Source: 55-13 sp037190145
Lineage (GTDB): Bacteria; Armatimonadota; Fimbriimonadia; Fimbriimonadales; Fimbriimonadaceae
Direction of reading: 5' to 3'
Assembly: GCA_037190145.1 (NCBI GenBank)
Contig: JBBCJU010000002.1
Coordinates: 372,001-436,000 of the forward strand
Length of the DNA: 64,000 bases
Shown here: piece by piece, positions 33,615-41,625 of the stretch
Numbering within the stretch: the first letter of the stretch is position 1
Layout: each line of letters starts with the position of its first letter
Position numbers and translations under genes: made by a program
The notes under the pieces: generated by a model
What the model was told of the DNA's origin: nothing
What the model saw: only the letters and a program-made list of their open reading frames with translations
Database searches by the model: none

Positions 33615-34159
33615 CGCATCAGTTAAGAATCGCAACGATTCAAGAAATTGATGAGATTGAGAAGTTGATGAAGCGGTCGATGGCGACTATTGGTCCGGAA
33701 TTCTATTCAGCAGTGCAAGCTCAAGGAGCAGCAAAGTATCTAACAGTCCCAGATCCCGATATCATCGGTGATGGAACCTACTTTGTGGTGGAAGCCGATC
33801 GCAGATTGATTGGATGTGGTGGGTGGAGTCGACGTCGAAAGCTCTTCACTGGGAACACAGATCAGGAAACCCTGAGCTCGGATTGGCTGGATGTTGACAA
33901 AGACCCTGCCAAGGTTAGAGCGATGTTTGTCGATCCTCAACATGTGAGAAAAGGAATTGGGGAAACGATCTTTCGAGCGTGTGAAGAAGCTGCTTTTAGA
34001 GCCGGGTTTAGGTCAATTGAGCTGATGGCTACATTGCCTGGAGTTCCTCTCTACCTCCGAATGGGATGCGTTGAGGTTGCTACGGAAGACGTTTTACTGC
34101 CGAATGGAAGCTATCTACCCTGTATAAAGATGGCAAAAGTCTTCGGACCCTGTGACTAA
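33611..34159 (+). CDS. GNAT family N-acetyltransferase
   Basis: 182 residues from a TTG start that overlaps the DUF1634 stop. It has the GNAT strand order: IATIQEIDEIEKLMKRSM, FVVEADRRLIGCGGWSRR, then the acetyl-CoA loop region AMFVDPQHVRKGIGETIFRA and the terminal FRSIELMATLPGVPLYLRMG. The acceptor substrate cannot be predicted. The overlapping starts suggest that the permease, DUF1634 and GNAT genes form one operon. Confidence 0.88.
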   Translation: MTHQLRIATIQEIDEIEKLMKRSMATIGPEFYSAVQAQGAAKYLTVPDPDIIGDGTYFVVEADRRLIGCGGWSRRRKLFTGNTDQETLSSDWLDVDKDPAKVRAMFVDPQHVRKGIGETIFRACEEAAFRAGFRSIELMATLPGVPLYLRMGCVEVATEDVLLPNGSYLPCIKMAKVFGPCD

Positions 34160-34191
34160 GCGGCCTTGTTTTGCTTGCATGATTTACTAGG

Positions 34192-34245
34192 TTGCTAGGT
34201 CTATAGGTTGAGGCTGTAAAATGGGTGTGACTCAATATATTGTGG
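34192..34245 (+). promoter_or_regulatory. Promoter with NrdR box upstream of nrdR
   Basis: A TTGCTA (34192-34197) and TAAAAT (34217-34222) make a plausible promoter, and ACTCAATATATTGTGG (34230-34245) matches the NrdR-box consensus acaCwAtATaTwGtgt at 14 of 16 positions. It lies 16 bases before the nrdR start, so NrdR would block its own transcription. Confidence 0.65.
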
Positions 34246-34260
34246 TCAAGAGCCTATTGA

Positions 34261-34725
34261 ATGAAATGCCCTTTCTGCGGAAATGAAGATCAAAAAGTCC
34301 TCGATTCGAGGCCAGCCCGAGAAGGAGAAGCCATTCGTCGTCGCCGAGAATGTGTGGGCTGTAACCGTAGGTTCACGACTTTTGAGGAGCCTGAGCGGCC
34401 AAGACTTTTTGTAGTGAAGAGAGATGGTACGCGAGAAGAGTTCAGCCGTGACAAGTGCATGAGTTCGATGCTGATTGCTTGTCGTAAACGCGGCGTAAGC
34501 GTAGATATTTTGCGAGCAAGTGTAGAAAGAATCGAGCGTGATCTGTTTCAGGAATTTGAAGATGAAGCTCCTACTCAGAACATTGGCGATAAGGTTTTAG
34601 CTGAGCTCTTTGAGATCGATTCGGTGGCTTATGTCCGCTTTGCTTCGGTTTACAAGGAGTTTGAGACCGTGGGAGACTTCCAGAACGTGATTGAGTCCAT
34701 GAGAGGAGTTGGACGTGAGGCCTAA
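34261..34725 (+). CDS. nrdR: Transcriptional repressor NrdR
   Basis: 154 residues, the family length. The N-terminal zinc ribbon has the four Cys in MKCPFCGNEDQKVLDSRPA and RRRECVGCNRRFTTFE, followed by the ATP-cone (VVKRDGTREEFSRDKCMSSM). NrdR represses ribonucleotide reductase genes when dATP is high. A matching NrdR box lies just upstream of its own start. No ribonucleotide reductase gene is in the window. Confidence 0.96.
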   Translation: MKCPFCGNEDQKVLDSRPAREGEAIRRRRECVGCNRRFTTFEEPERPRLFVVKRDGTREEFSRDKCMSSMLIACRKRGVSVDILRASVERIERDLFQEFEDEAPTQNIGDKVLAELFEIDSVAYVRFASVYKEFETVGDFQNVIESMRGVGREA

Positions 34726-34786
34726 GAAAGGACCAGCTGTCGTCGTGTCTATTGGTTTCAGCGCCTAACTTACTAAGGGGGCCAGA

Positions 34787-35182
34787 ATGCTTTGGCGAAG
34801 CGACTTGGCTAAGTGGATTTTTAATAACATAGGCATTGTTATTGTCTTGTCCGTTGCATTGCCCTTTATGTTTGGCTCCACGCAGATTCCCAACTTAGCG
34901 ACAGTTGGGGTCTATCTCGTGACTTACACTCTCTTGGTTTGTGTGCTTTTGGCAATTCTACGTCTAGCTGAGAAGTTAAATGAAGCAAACCGCATTTTCA
35001 GAAGTTACGTTTGTAGTCTTGGAGGTGCGGTTTTCGCATTGTGTTTTGCCCTTGGAATAGAAATACTCACCGGTATAAAAGGTCTTCCGCTTCTTGCGAT
35101 TATCGCTTTTGTGCAGACGCCGTCTCTACTCACAGCCAGGACTGGTGATAGAGCAAAAGAGCTGTTGACCAGACATCAATAA
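34787..35182 (+). CDS. Membrane protein of unknown function, four helices
   Basis: 131 residues from ATG with an AAGGGGG site upstream. Hydrophobic helices at IGIVIVLSVALPFMF, VGVYLVTYTLLVCVLLAIL, VCSLGGAVFALCFALGIEIL and LLAIIAFVQTPSLL. The rest is short loops, and no family is recognised. It follows nrdR by 61 bases. Confidence 0.65.
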   Translation: MLWRSDLAKWIFNNIGIVIVLSVALPFMFGSTQIPNLATVGVYLVTYTLLVCVLLAILRLAEKLNEANRIFRSYVCSLGGAVFALCFALGIEILTGIKGLPLLAIIAFVQTPSLLTARTGDRAKELLTRHQ

Positions 35183-35250
35183 AGCTCGGAGGATTAACCT
35201 TAGGCTAGGCCATACCCGCTTTAGAATCTCCCCTTAAAGAGAAAGGATAT

Positions 35251-36039
35251 ATGAGACTATTGAGTTTAAAGAAGCTATTCGGTAAGGGTAAAGAACCTCC
35301 TGTACCTCCTGAACAAGAATGGTTTCCGCCGACTGCGGACACGGTGCGGCGTCGGCTAGTGATCTTATGGTGCAATGCAGGGCGATCCCACTTTGAAAAT
35401 GAGCACTTGAATAAAAGAGATGTTGATCTCGAAATTTTCGAAAAAATAAAGAACTGGCTCAGTGGCCCTTTGAGCAGTGATGCAACATCAAGAGAGATTG
35501 ATCGTCATAAAGCTGAGATTGGCGCATACACATCGCAAGAACGAGTGAATGACTGGTGGGACCAAGAAGCAGCGGTTGTCCTTCAATGGGCGCTTGGGAT
35601 GTCTGAAAACTTACCCGCATGGGACACCTATGGAGAATGGGATGAGCGCACGGACGAGTTATTCGATTTAGCTGATCCTTTGAACTGGCAACTTGGGAGA
35701 ACTCTTCGGTCTCCAGATGAGATTGAAAGCATCGCGCAATCCTATGAGGCTCGTTATTGGCGAATTCGTGACATGAATAGGGGTGACCCAGCTTATGCAA
35801 GAAAGCTAATGGGACGAGCGCACCAACTAGGTCAAGTGGAACTGGCTTCCGATGGTGAGTTAGCGTTTTCAGATGGATCTAGCGTGATCGATGGAGATGA
35901 TGACAAGCTATCGATTGTTACCAGCATCGTCATTGAGCGTTTACACGCCCTGAACTGGCTTTGTGGTCAAGATTCAGATTGGGATTCGATAACATGCGAC
36001 ACTATTGTGTCTTGGCTGTGGGATGAAAACTGGCCATGA
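35251..36039 (+). CDS. DUF4272 domain protein
   Basis: 262 residues. The family motif is WWDQEAAVVLQWALGMSE, and the second motif ERLHALNWLCGQDSDWDSI near the C-terminus also matches DUF4272. The first 40 residues are basic and Pro-rich. The function of the domain is unknown; it is often found in proteins linked to polymorphic toxin immunity and to small secreted-effector loci, but no such neighbour is here. Confidence 0.8.
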   Translation: MRLLSLKKLFGKGKEPPVPPEQEWFPPTADTVRRRLVILWCNAGRSHFENEHLNKRDVDLEIFEKIKNWLSGPLSSDATSREIDRHKAEIGAYTSQERVNDWWDQEAAVVLQWALGMSENLPAWDTYGEWDERTDELFDLADPLNWQLGRTLRSPDEIESIAQSYEARYWRIRDMNRGDPAYARKLMGRAHQLGQVELASDGELAFSDGSSVIDGDDDKLSIVTSIVIERLHALNWLCGQDSDWDSITCDTIVSWLWDENWP

Positions 36040-36344
36040 ATCCTCGAGCAGCCTCCTCCTCAATTTGAGTGACTAGATCATACGGTGTCCAAAGTGTTGC
36101 CTGTTAAAGGGCTGGACAAAGCTTCTTTCTATTGTTTGTGATCTTGGTCTTGCTGCTTTCTGGACAGATAGTTCTCTTGCCTTGGCGTAAGCCTGTGAGT
36201 GTTATGTTTCTATTCCTAGAGTCTGCGTTTTCTGCAAACCATCGGTGATTGCTTAATGAAACTAAGTTTTGATGTGCTCCTGTTGTTCTGATGTACAAGC
36301 CACTATTCGTTTGACTAAAATGTTGGTTATTTGCTCGTCATGGT
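36040..36344. other. Gene-free stretch
   Basis: About 300 bases between the DUF4272 gene and the inverted repeat upstream of the first PEP-CTERM gene. The only open frame, on the minus strand (36104-36298), has no ribosome binding site and no protein-like features. I see no other repeat or structure in it. Confidence 0.5.
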
Positions 36345-36370
36345 CAATCTTGACTGTTTCGTCAAGATTG
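36345..36370. promoter_or_regulatory. Inverted repeat with TTTCGTCAAGATTG upstream of PEP-CTERM gene 1
   Basis: CAATCTTGAC (36345-36354) and GTCAAGATTG (36361-36370) form a perfect 10-base inverted repeat with a six-base spacer. TTTCGTCAAGATTG is shared, with one or two changes, with the region before PEP-CTERM gene 2 and before the prepilin gene at 39.1 kb. It ends about 83 bases before the start codon at 36453. Confidence 0.6.
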
Positions 36371-36452
36371 GCAACAAGCCATTAAATGGTTGAGGAGTAA
36401 TAGGGCGTGGCGATGGAAATCTCTTAGTGCTGAAATATGCACAGGAGAGGTT

Positions 36453-37280
36453 ATGAAATTTCAATTATATGTCCCTTTGTTGACATTGGGGCTCGCGGCA
36501 ACAACATTTGCAGTTCCTACAACGCGTGAGATGGACCTTTTAGGCAACAGACAGTTTGATGGCTGGGCAACGAGCGCTATTATTGGGTCTGCAAACTCTG
36601 GCTTTAGTGGTTTCCCCGGAAGTGGTGTTTGGCCACGTGCCATCACATCCCAAACGGTGCATGGTATCCATGGTGATGGGGATGCGGGCCTCTACAAGGC
36701 AAAGAATGGCACGGGCGGTGGCCCTTACCCTGCCGGTGGAAGTATTTACTTTGGTGGCTTCAGTGGAGATATTAATAATGATGGCGGTACTCTAGCGGTC
36801 TATGATTCCACACCTATTGTAAATGTAAAGACGGTTACGTTTCAGTTTGTTATTGGTGAAGCATGGACTTACGATCTGTGGAATAGAGCGGATCCAATTC
36901 TAAAAGTCAATGGTGTGGCTACGAATGGCGGCGCTGGCGGGGCATTACCTACTGGTACTCCGGTAGCTTTGACTTATAGCGAAGTCTTGGAGAGGGAATT
37001 TAACGGCACTGTTGAAATGCCAAGTGGTACGGAGAATCTGTATAACAATCTCCGAGCCTATCAGTGGGATTTAAGCAGCATTGTTGACCCCATCACGAGC
37101 TTTAGTATCGAGTTCACAGGTGTTCAGCATGCCCAGTTGTATGCCTTGCAGCTAGATCAATCTGACGCTTTCATGAATTATGCCGCTTGGCAACAGCCTG
37201 TTCCAGAGCCAGCTACGATCGTAGCCCTCTCTGCAGGTGCTTTGGCCCTAATGCGACGACGAAAGAAGAATAGCGCCTAA
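36453..37280 (+). CDS. PEP-CTERM sorting domain protein 1
   Basis: 275 residues from the ATG at 36453, with AGGAGAGG immediately upstream. A signal peptide (LYVPLLTLGLAATTFAVP) precedes a beta-rich exported domain with NFxGTVEMPSG-type segments, and the C-terminus carries the PEP-CTERM signal: Val-Pro-Glu-Pro, then IVALSAGALALMRRRKK. Such proteins are processed by an exosortase and delivered to the surface or exopolysaccharide. It is about the same size as the next gene and shares GTGGGPYP, QHA and LQLDQSDA blocks with it, so the two are tandem paralogues. Confidence 0.88.
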   Translation: MKFQLYVPLLTLGLAATTFAVPTTREMDLLGNRQFDGWATSAIIGSANSGFSGFPGSGVWPRAITSQTVHGIHGDGDAGLYKAKNGTGGGPYPAGGSIYFGGFSGDINNDGGTLAVYDSTPIVNVKTVTFQFVIGEAWTYDLWNRADPILKVNGVATNGGAGGALPTGTPVALTYSEVLEREFNGTVEMPSGTENLYNNLRAYQWDLSSIVDPITSFSIEFTGVQHAQLYALQLDQSDAFMNYAAWQQPVPEPATIVALSAGALALMRRRKKNSA

Positions 37281-37312
37281 GAGAAAGAAACTTACAAAAA
37301 ATCACTGGTAAA

Positions 37313-37344
37313 TTGACGGAATCTGTACGGTTCCGTCAAGATTG
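37313..37344. promoter_or_regulatory. Inverted repeat with TTCCGTCAAGATTG upstream of PEP-CTERM gene 2
   Basis: TTGACGGAA (37313-37321) and TTCCGTCAA (37331-37339) pair perfectly around a nine-base spacer, and GATTGC follows the second arm. The right half reads like the repeat at 36356-36370. It lies 90-120 bases before the TTG at 37434 and 33 bases after the first PEP-CTERM gene. Confidence 0.6.
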
Positions 37345-37433
37345 CAAAGTCGACGTTAAATTCGGCAGGGTTTTCCCTTGTCTTTTGAGGTTTACCTATT
37401 CTTACATGGGCGCTTGCGCTCAAGGAGAGGTAA

Positions 37434-38180
37434 TTGAAGTTTTCTAGAGTTTTGGCGTTTGCCGGTTTTGCAGGAATGGCGATGTCGTCAGTGCTTGCGC
37501 TCGATATCAAGGGTGTGTTTCTTGATGGGACAACATCTTTTGATGGTTGGGACTCAGACGCCTTCGTAAGTAATGGAGTTCGTTACCCAGGATATGATGC
37601 TTGGCCAACTGGGATTGGTTCAAACGTTAGCGGCTCTGGCGATGCTACTCTAGAGAAAGCGGGTAATGGTACGGGCGGAGGTCCATACCCGACGGGCGGC
37701 TCAATCTACCACGGCGGTTCAAGTGCTACACCGAACACTTTAGGCGGTTCTTTGTACGTAAGTGAGTTGACTGCTCTAGAGAATGTAAAAACGATTGCAT
37801 TCCAGATCATCATTTCTGACGCATATGGATATGACTTCTTTGATCGAGTGGGGCCTAAGCTCATTGTGAATGGAGCAGAACTTAGCGCGACCTACTTCCA
37901 TGACCTAGGGTCTGAACCTGCATCAGGAACTCCAACAGGGGATCCAATGTTCAACAATCTTTATGCTTATCAGTGGGATGTAAGTAGTTTGGGTCCAATT
38001 AGTCAGTTTGAGATCTCTTGGTCTTCAGTTCAGCATGCGAGAATTTTAGGACTACAGCTAGACCAGTCAGATGCCATTCACGGCGACTACTTTGCGGCTG
38101 TTCCCGAGCCCGGCACAATTGTAGCCCTATCTGCGGGAGCGCTTGCACTCCTGCGGCGACGTAAAAAGAAAGCATCTTAA
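37434..38180 (+). CDS. PEP-CTERM sorting domain protein 2
   Basis: 248 residues from a TTG start with AGGAGAGG five bases upstream. The signal peptide is VLAFAGFAGMAMSSVLAL, the body is beta-rich and closely follows protein 1 (GNGTGGGPYPTGGSIYHGG, YAYQWDVSSLGPISQFEISW, split across the match, and QHARILGLQLDQSDAIHGDY), and it ends with VPEPGTIVALSAGALALLRR. It is a tandem paralogue of the preceding gene with shorter loops. An exosortase is needed for its sorting and none is in the window. Confidence 0.88.
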   Translation: MKFSRVLAFAGFAGMAMSSVLALDIKGVFLDGTTSFDGWDSDAFVSNGVRYPGYDAWPTGIGSNVSGSGDATLEKAGNGTGGGPYPTGGSIYHGGSSATPNTLGGSLYVSELTALENVKTIAFQIIISDAYGYDFFDRVGPKLIVNGAELSATYFHDLGSEPASGTPTGDPMFNNLYAYQWDVSSLGPISQFEISWSSVQHARILGLQLDQSDAIHGDYFAAVPEPGTIVALSAGALALLRRRKKKAS

Positions 38181-38230
38181 TGTTCCCCATAGACATTCGC
38201 AAATTCTCCTAGATGAGAACTTGCGAAGGT

Positions 38231-38440
38231 CTACTTATTCTTCTTCAGATGCTCTTGCATCATTTGAAACTCGGGGTTGGGTTCGTCTGATGCAAAGGCT
38301 CCTCTCTCAACCTTGGTTGAGGCGTCTACTTCATCCGGATTGCCACCAAGGAAAAACCATAAGGCTATGCAAATGCCAATCCCTATAATTCCAACGACAA
38401 TGCCTTGACCTACGCTAACGGACTTTCGCTGACCTCCCAT
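38231..38440 (-). CDS. Small single-helix membrane protein, partner of a prepilin gene
   Basis: 69 residues, starting two bases after the prepilin gene on the same strand, so co-transcribed. A Gly-rich single helix (GQGIVVGIIGIGICIALWFF) follows a basic start, and the tail is acidic to basic (NPDEVDASTKVER, QMMQEHLKKNK). It is analogous in position to the 52-residue lipoprotein after the prepilin gene at 20 kb, though not obviously similar in sequence. Confidence 0.7.
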   Translation of the reverse strand: MGGQRKSVSVGQGIVVGIIGIGICIALWFFLGGNPDEVDASTKVERGAFASDEPNPEFQMMQEHLKKNK

Positions 38441-38442
38441 GA

Positions 38443-39150
38443 TTAGCGAATATCCCAGAGTTCTTCATCGGCTAAGGTATTTTTACCGATGATGGGCAAA
38501 CCCTTTACGTGACTGTCTGGGAAAACAGTGGTAGCACGGTTGTTATGCCGTGGCCAAACGTAACCATAAGATTCCCATGTTAGAGGAGGTGCCCCTAGCC
38601 AACGACTTGGGGGCGTAACGTAGAAGAAGCCCAACGTAGGTGTTATGCCATCGTCGGAGAATGTGCTTTCAACTAACATGACAGTATTCGCAGGTTGTTC
38701 TATTTCTGTCATAACACGACCAATAAAAGGTTGCCCTGGAGGCGGCTCAGGATTAATTGACAGATAGTAAAAGTTAAGCCCATAGCCTGGTGTTAGACCG
38801 TAGATATAATTTTGCATTCCTGCCGGGTATGACTTTCTTTCGTCTGAAGTTGATGGGCAGAAAACGACCTCACGATTTTTTGCATATGCTGGCATTACAT
38901 ATAGTGGCCAACGAGTTGTGAAGTCATCATAGTATTTTGCCGGCAACCGATCATCAAAATCGTTTACATAGAGGTTATATGTCAGGCCGATCTGTTTTGC
39001 ATTGCTGATGCAAGCCGTCTTTTTGGCGGCAGCCTTTGCCTGAGCAAAAACAGGGAAGAGAATGGCCGCTAGGATGGCTATGATAGCGATGACGACCAAA
39101 AGCTCGATTAGGGTGAACGCCTTTCGTCTGACACACATACTCATAAACAT
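38443..39150 (-). CDS. Prepilin-type N-terminal cleavage/methylation protein (DUF1559-like)
   Basis: 235 residues. The basic leader MCVRRK precedes the prepilin helix FTLIELLVVIAIIAILAAIL and then FPVFAQAKAAAKKTAC and SNAKQIG. The C-terminal block HNNRATTVFPDS has the His and Asp of the H-X9-DG pattern with Ser instead of Gly. Met codons at 39150, 39144 and 39138 are all possible starts. A TTYCGTCAAG-type motif sits at 39203-39217, upstream of it. Confidence 0.9.
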   Translation of the reverse strand: MFMSMCVRRKAFTLIELLVVIAIIAILAAILFPVFAQAKAAAKKTACISNAKQIGLTYNLYVNDFDDRLPAKYYDDFTTRWPLYVMPAYAKNREVVFCPSTSDERKSYPAGMQNYIYGLTPGYGLNFYYLSINPEPPPGQPFIGRVMTEIEQPANTVMLVESTFSDDGITPTLGFFYVTPPSRWLGAPPLTWESYGYVWPRHNNRATTVFPDSHVKGLPIIGKNTLADEELWDIR

Positions 39151-39202
39151 ATTGTGGACAGATACCGAGAACAGGGAATTTTCAATTCTAACGGGGACTT
39201 AC

Positions 39203-39217
39203 CAAACTTGACGGAAA
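39203..39217 (-). promoter_or_regulatory. TTTCCGTCAAGTTTG motif upstream of the prepilin gene
   Basis: Read on the minus strand, TTTCCGTCAAGTTTG (39217 to 39203) matches the elements before the two PEP-CTERM genes at 12 or more positions. It is 53 bases before the prepilin start. It also lies about 60 bases before the haem protein gene on the plus strand, so it could serve either gene. Confidence 0.45.
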
Positions 39218-39275
39218 AGTCGTGATTATTCATTTTTGATGATTGATCGCACAATCCGTCTATCCTATGGTTCAC

Positions 39276-40490
39276 ATGCGTGGTTCTATTCTCAATAAGA
39301 TCGTTGCACTAAGCTTTGGTCTCACTGCATTGGCGGTGGGAGCCGTCTTTCCCGAGCAAAGGAAGGTCGAAAAAGATCCTGTTGATACTTTGATCAGAGA
39401 GATAAAATCTGGGAAGGTTCAGCTTGAATTTGAACCCAACCATGGCTACTTGAGAGACCTTCTGAAGCGCCTCGATATTCCTTGGTCTTCTCAGATCTTG
39501 GCTTTCTCCAAGACCAGCATGCAGGGAACGCATATTAGCCCTCGTAAGCCACGAGCCATTTACTTTAATGATCAAGTCTATGTGGGATGGGTGAATGGTG
39601 GCGACCTCCTTGAAATCTCAAGTATTGATGCGGAAGAAGGCAATCACTTCTACACGCTGCCAAACACCAAACAAAGGGAAGTCAGTTTTGAGAAGAACCC
39701 CATGGAGTGCATCGCTTGCCATGGCCAACGTTCAGACCGCTCTGTTCCTAGCCTCATCATTAGGTCGGTGTATCCAGATGACGAGGGCTACCCATTGTTT
39801 ACATCGGGGGGCAGATTTACCACGCCTTCGGTACCCCTAAAAGATCGCTGGGGAGGCTGGTATGTCTCAGGATCCCATGGCAAAGATCGCCACATGGGCA
39901 ATGTAATTGCCAAGGGTGAAAATAGAGAGAACGCTCTAGATATGGAAGCGGGAGCAAATCTCATGGATTTGCGAAAACTATTTGATTCAAATGAGTACCT
40001 GACTCCGCACTCCGACATCATGGCCCTGATGATCGCGGAACATCAGATGGAGTTTCAGAATCGGGTAGGAAGAGCTCAAGTTGTGGTCAAGGCTATGGGT
40101 GAGTCCGCAACCAAAGAGCGAGTCGGAAATCTTGCCACAGGATTATTGGAGTCTTTGATGGGTGCAGATGAGATTGAGTTGACAGATCCTATCAAAGGGT
40201 CAAGCAACTTTGCCAACGACTATCTAGAGGCTGGAGTCAAAGACAAGAGGGGCCGATCCCTAAGCGAATTGGATTTCACTAAAAGAATGTTCAAATATCG
40301 ACTTAGCCCGATGATCTATTCCCCTGCTTTCGAAGGTTTACCGAAGGTGGTAAAAGAAGCAATCTACGATCGTTTACGTTTATTCCTAACCAACAAGGAA
40401 ATCCCCCAGAATTATCGATTTCTGTCAGAACAGGACCGAAAAACTCTGGTGGAGATTTTAACGGATACCAAGCCAGACTTTAAGCTCTAG
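39276..40490 (+). CDS. Exported haem-c protein of unknown function
   Basis: 404 residues from the ATG at 39276; earlier in-frame Met codons exist. A signal peptide (NKIVALSFGLTALAVGAV) is followed by a conserved region WSSQILAFSKTSMQGTHISP, then AIYFNDQVYVGWVNGGDLLE, and one CIACHG motif with the CxxCH form that binds haem c (near residue 147). The conserved segment type is known from a group of planctomycete and related cytochrome-like proteins. It is convergent by four bases with the CapA-like gene. An electron-transfer or oxygen-sensing role is possible. Confidence 0.75.
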   Translation: MRGSILNKIVALSFGLTALAVGAVFPEQRKVEKDPVDTLIREIKSGKVQLEFEPNHGYLRDLLKRLDIPWSSQILAFSKTSMQGTHISPRKPRAIYFNDQVYVGWVNGGDLLEISSIDAEEGNHFYTLPNTKQREVSFEKNPMECIACHGQRSDRSVPSLIIRSVYPDDEGYPLFTSGGRFTTPSVPLKDRWGGWYVSGSHGKDRHMGNVIAKGENRENALDMEAGANLMDLRKLFDSNEYLTPHSDIMALMIAEHQMEFQNRVGRAQVVVKAMGESATKERVGNLATGLLESLMGADEIELTDPIKGSSNFANDYLEAGVKDKRGRSLSELDFTKRMFKYRLSPMIYSPAFEGLPKVVKEAIYDRLRLFLTNKEIPQNYRFLSEQDRKTLVEILTDTKPDFKL

Positions 40491-41494
40491 AACAGAGCCC
40501 GGCTTTCCTTGTGCTTGTAGCGCTTCTGAATGGCTTCACTAAGCCTTTGGAAGGATTGTTGTCGAGCGGGAGCCTGTTTGTCGGTGACGGGCTTGACCTT
40601 CATGCCCGAGATCTGGAGAGGTAGAAAACGGAACGCCTTAAACTTAGAATCTTCAAAGAATAGTCTTACGAGACCCGTTGGCCCTTCTTTTTTAGAAATC
40701 AGGTTGCCCATCGAGTATAGGATAGGTTTTCCTTTGTAGAGCTCAGCGCCTTGCAAGACATGGGGATGATGCCCCCAAACGACGTCTGCTCCAGCTTCTA
40801 TGCATGCTCTACCCAAAGCTACTTGGTAAGGAGTCGGAACGGTTTGTTTCTCGATTCCCCAATGAAGAGCGACCACGATTATCTCTTTGCCCTTTCGCTG
40901 ACCATTAATCCATTCCTTCAAATAAGCCCGCGTGTTCTTGTTGATCGATGCATTAAAGAATAGGGCGTGGAGTCCTGCTTTCTTGTCAGACGCAGGACCT
41001 AGCTTTGTCATGGAACCTGTATTCATAAAGGCTTGAGCCGACAAAAGGGAAACATTGTCCTTTGAGATCAATTCTCTAGCCTCAGACAAGGTTGGTCCCG
41101 CTCCTGTGTAAAGGATGTTGTGCTTTGTCAGCAAAGTGGACATTTCATTGAGACCATCCACACCGTAGTCCATCACATGGTTATTGGCCAGACTGACTAA
41201 GTGGATGCCCGCATTCTTGATGTCAAGCACATGCTGAGGATCTGCTTTCAAGATGTACTGAGTTCTCGCCTTTAGCTCAGCGGCGGTCTTGTATGGAGTG
41301 CGCTTTGAACTGGTGGTGAGAGGTATCTCTAAGTTCGCGATAGCCACATTGCCGGTTGCAAATAATGGCTTGAGTGCTGACAGTGGTTTGTTCTTGACCG
41401 GTATTTGGTTGAGCATGATGTCTCCACCAAGAACGATGGTTGTTTTAGGGGCTTGAATAAATGTCGCAGCAGCAATCAGCGTTGAAAGAACCAT
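40487..41494 (-). CDS. CapA-like poly-gamma-glutamate synthesis protein (metallophosphatase fold)
   Basis: 335 residues from the ATG at 41494, which gives a signal peptide (MVLSTLIAAATFIQAP). The PGA_cap pattern is clear: TTIVLGGDIMLNQ with metal-binding Asp, ANLEIPLTTSS, HLVSLANNHVMDYG, NILYTGAGPTLSEA, IIVVALHWGIEK, and GADVVWGHHPHVLQGAELYK plus SMGNLI. CapA proteins are metallophosphatase-like enzymes. The poly-glutamate link is not shown by any neighbour; it may act on another surface substrate. Confidence 0.88.
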   Translation of the reverse strand: MVLSTLIAAATFIQAPKTTIVLGGDIMLNQIPVKNKPLSALKPLFATGNVAIANLEIPLTTSSKRTPYKTAAELKARTQYILKADPQHVLDIKNAGIHLVSLANNHVMDYGVDGLNEMSTLLTKHNILYTGAGPTLSEARELISKDNVSLLSAQAFMNTGSMTKLGPASDKKAGLHALFFNASINKNTRAYLKEWINGQRKGKEIIVVALHWGIEKQTVPTPYQVALGRACIEAGADVVWGHHPHVLQGAELYKGKPILYSMGNLISKKEGPTGLVRLFFEDSKFKAFRFLPLQISGMKVKPVTDKQAPARQQSFQRLSEAIQKRYKHKESRALF

Positions 41495-41625
41495 ATAGCG
41501 TAAGAGAATACATGAACATAAGGCCCTACGACCAAAATAGAAGATAGATACGGTAGGGATGGTGCGACTACAGGATAGACAACAGCTACCACCGAAGAAA
41601 GTGGATGGAGACGGCAAAGGACATC

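Noticed and set aside
36104..36298. Minus-strand 64-residue frame
   Set aside because: No ribosome binding site, no protein-like sequence and no neighbour to support it.
36345..36452. Sigma-54 type -24/-12 promoter before PEP-CTERM gene 1
   Set aside because: TGGC-like and GC-like blocks are present but not at the required spacing.
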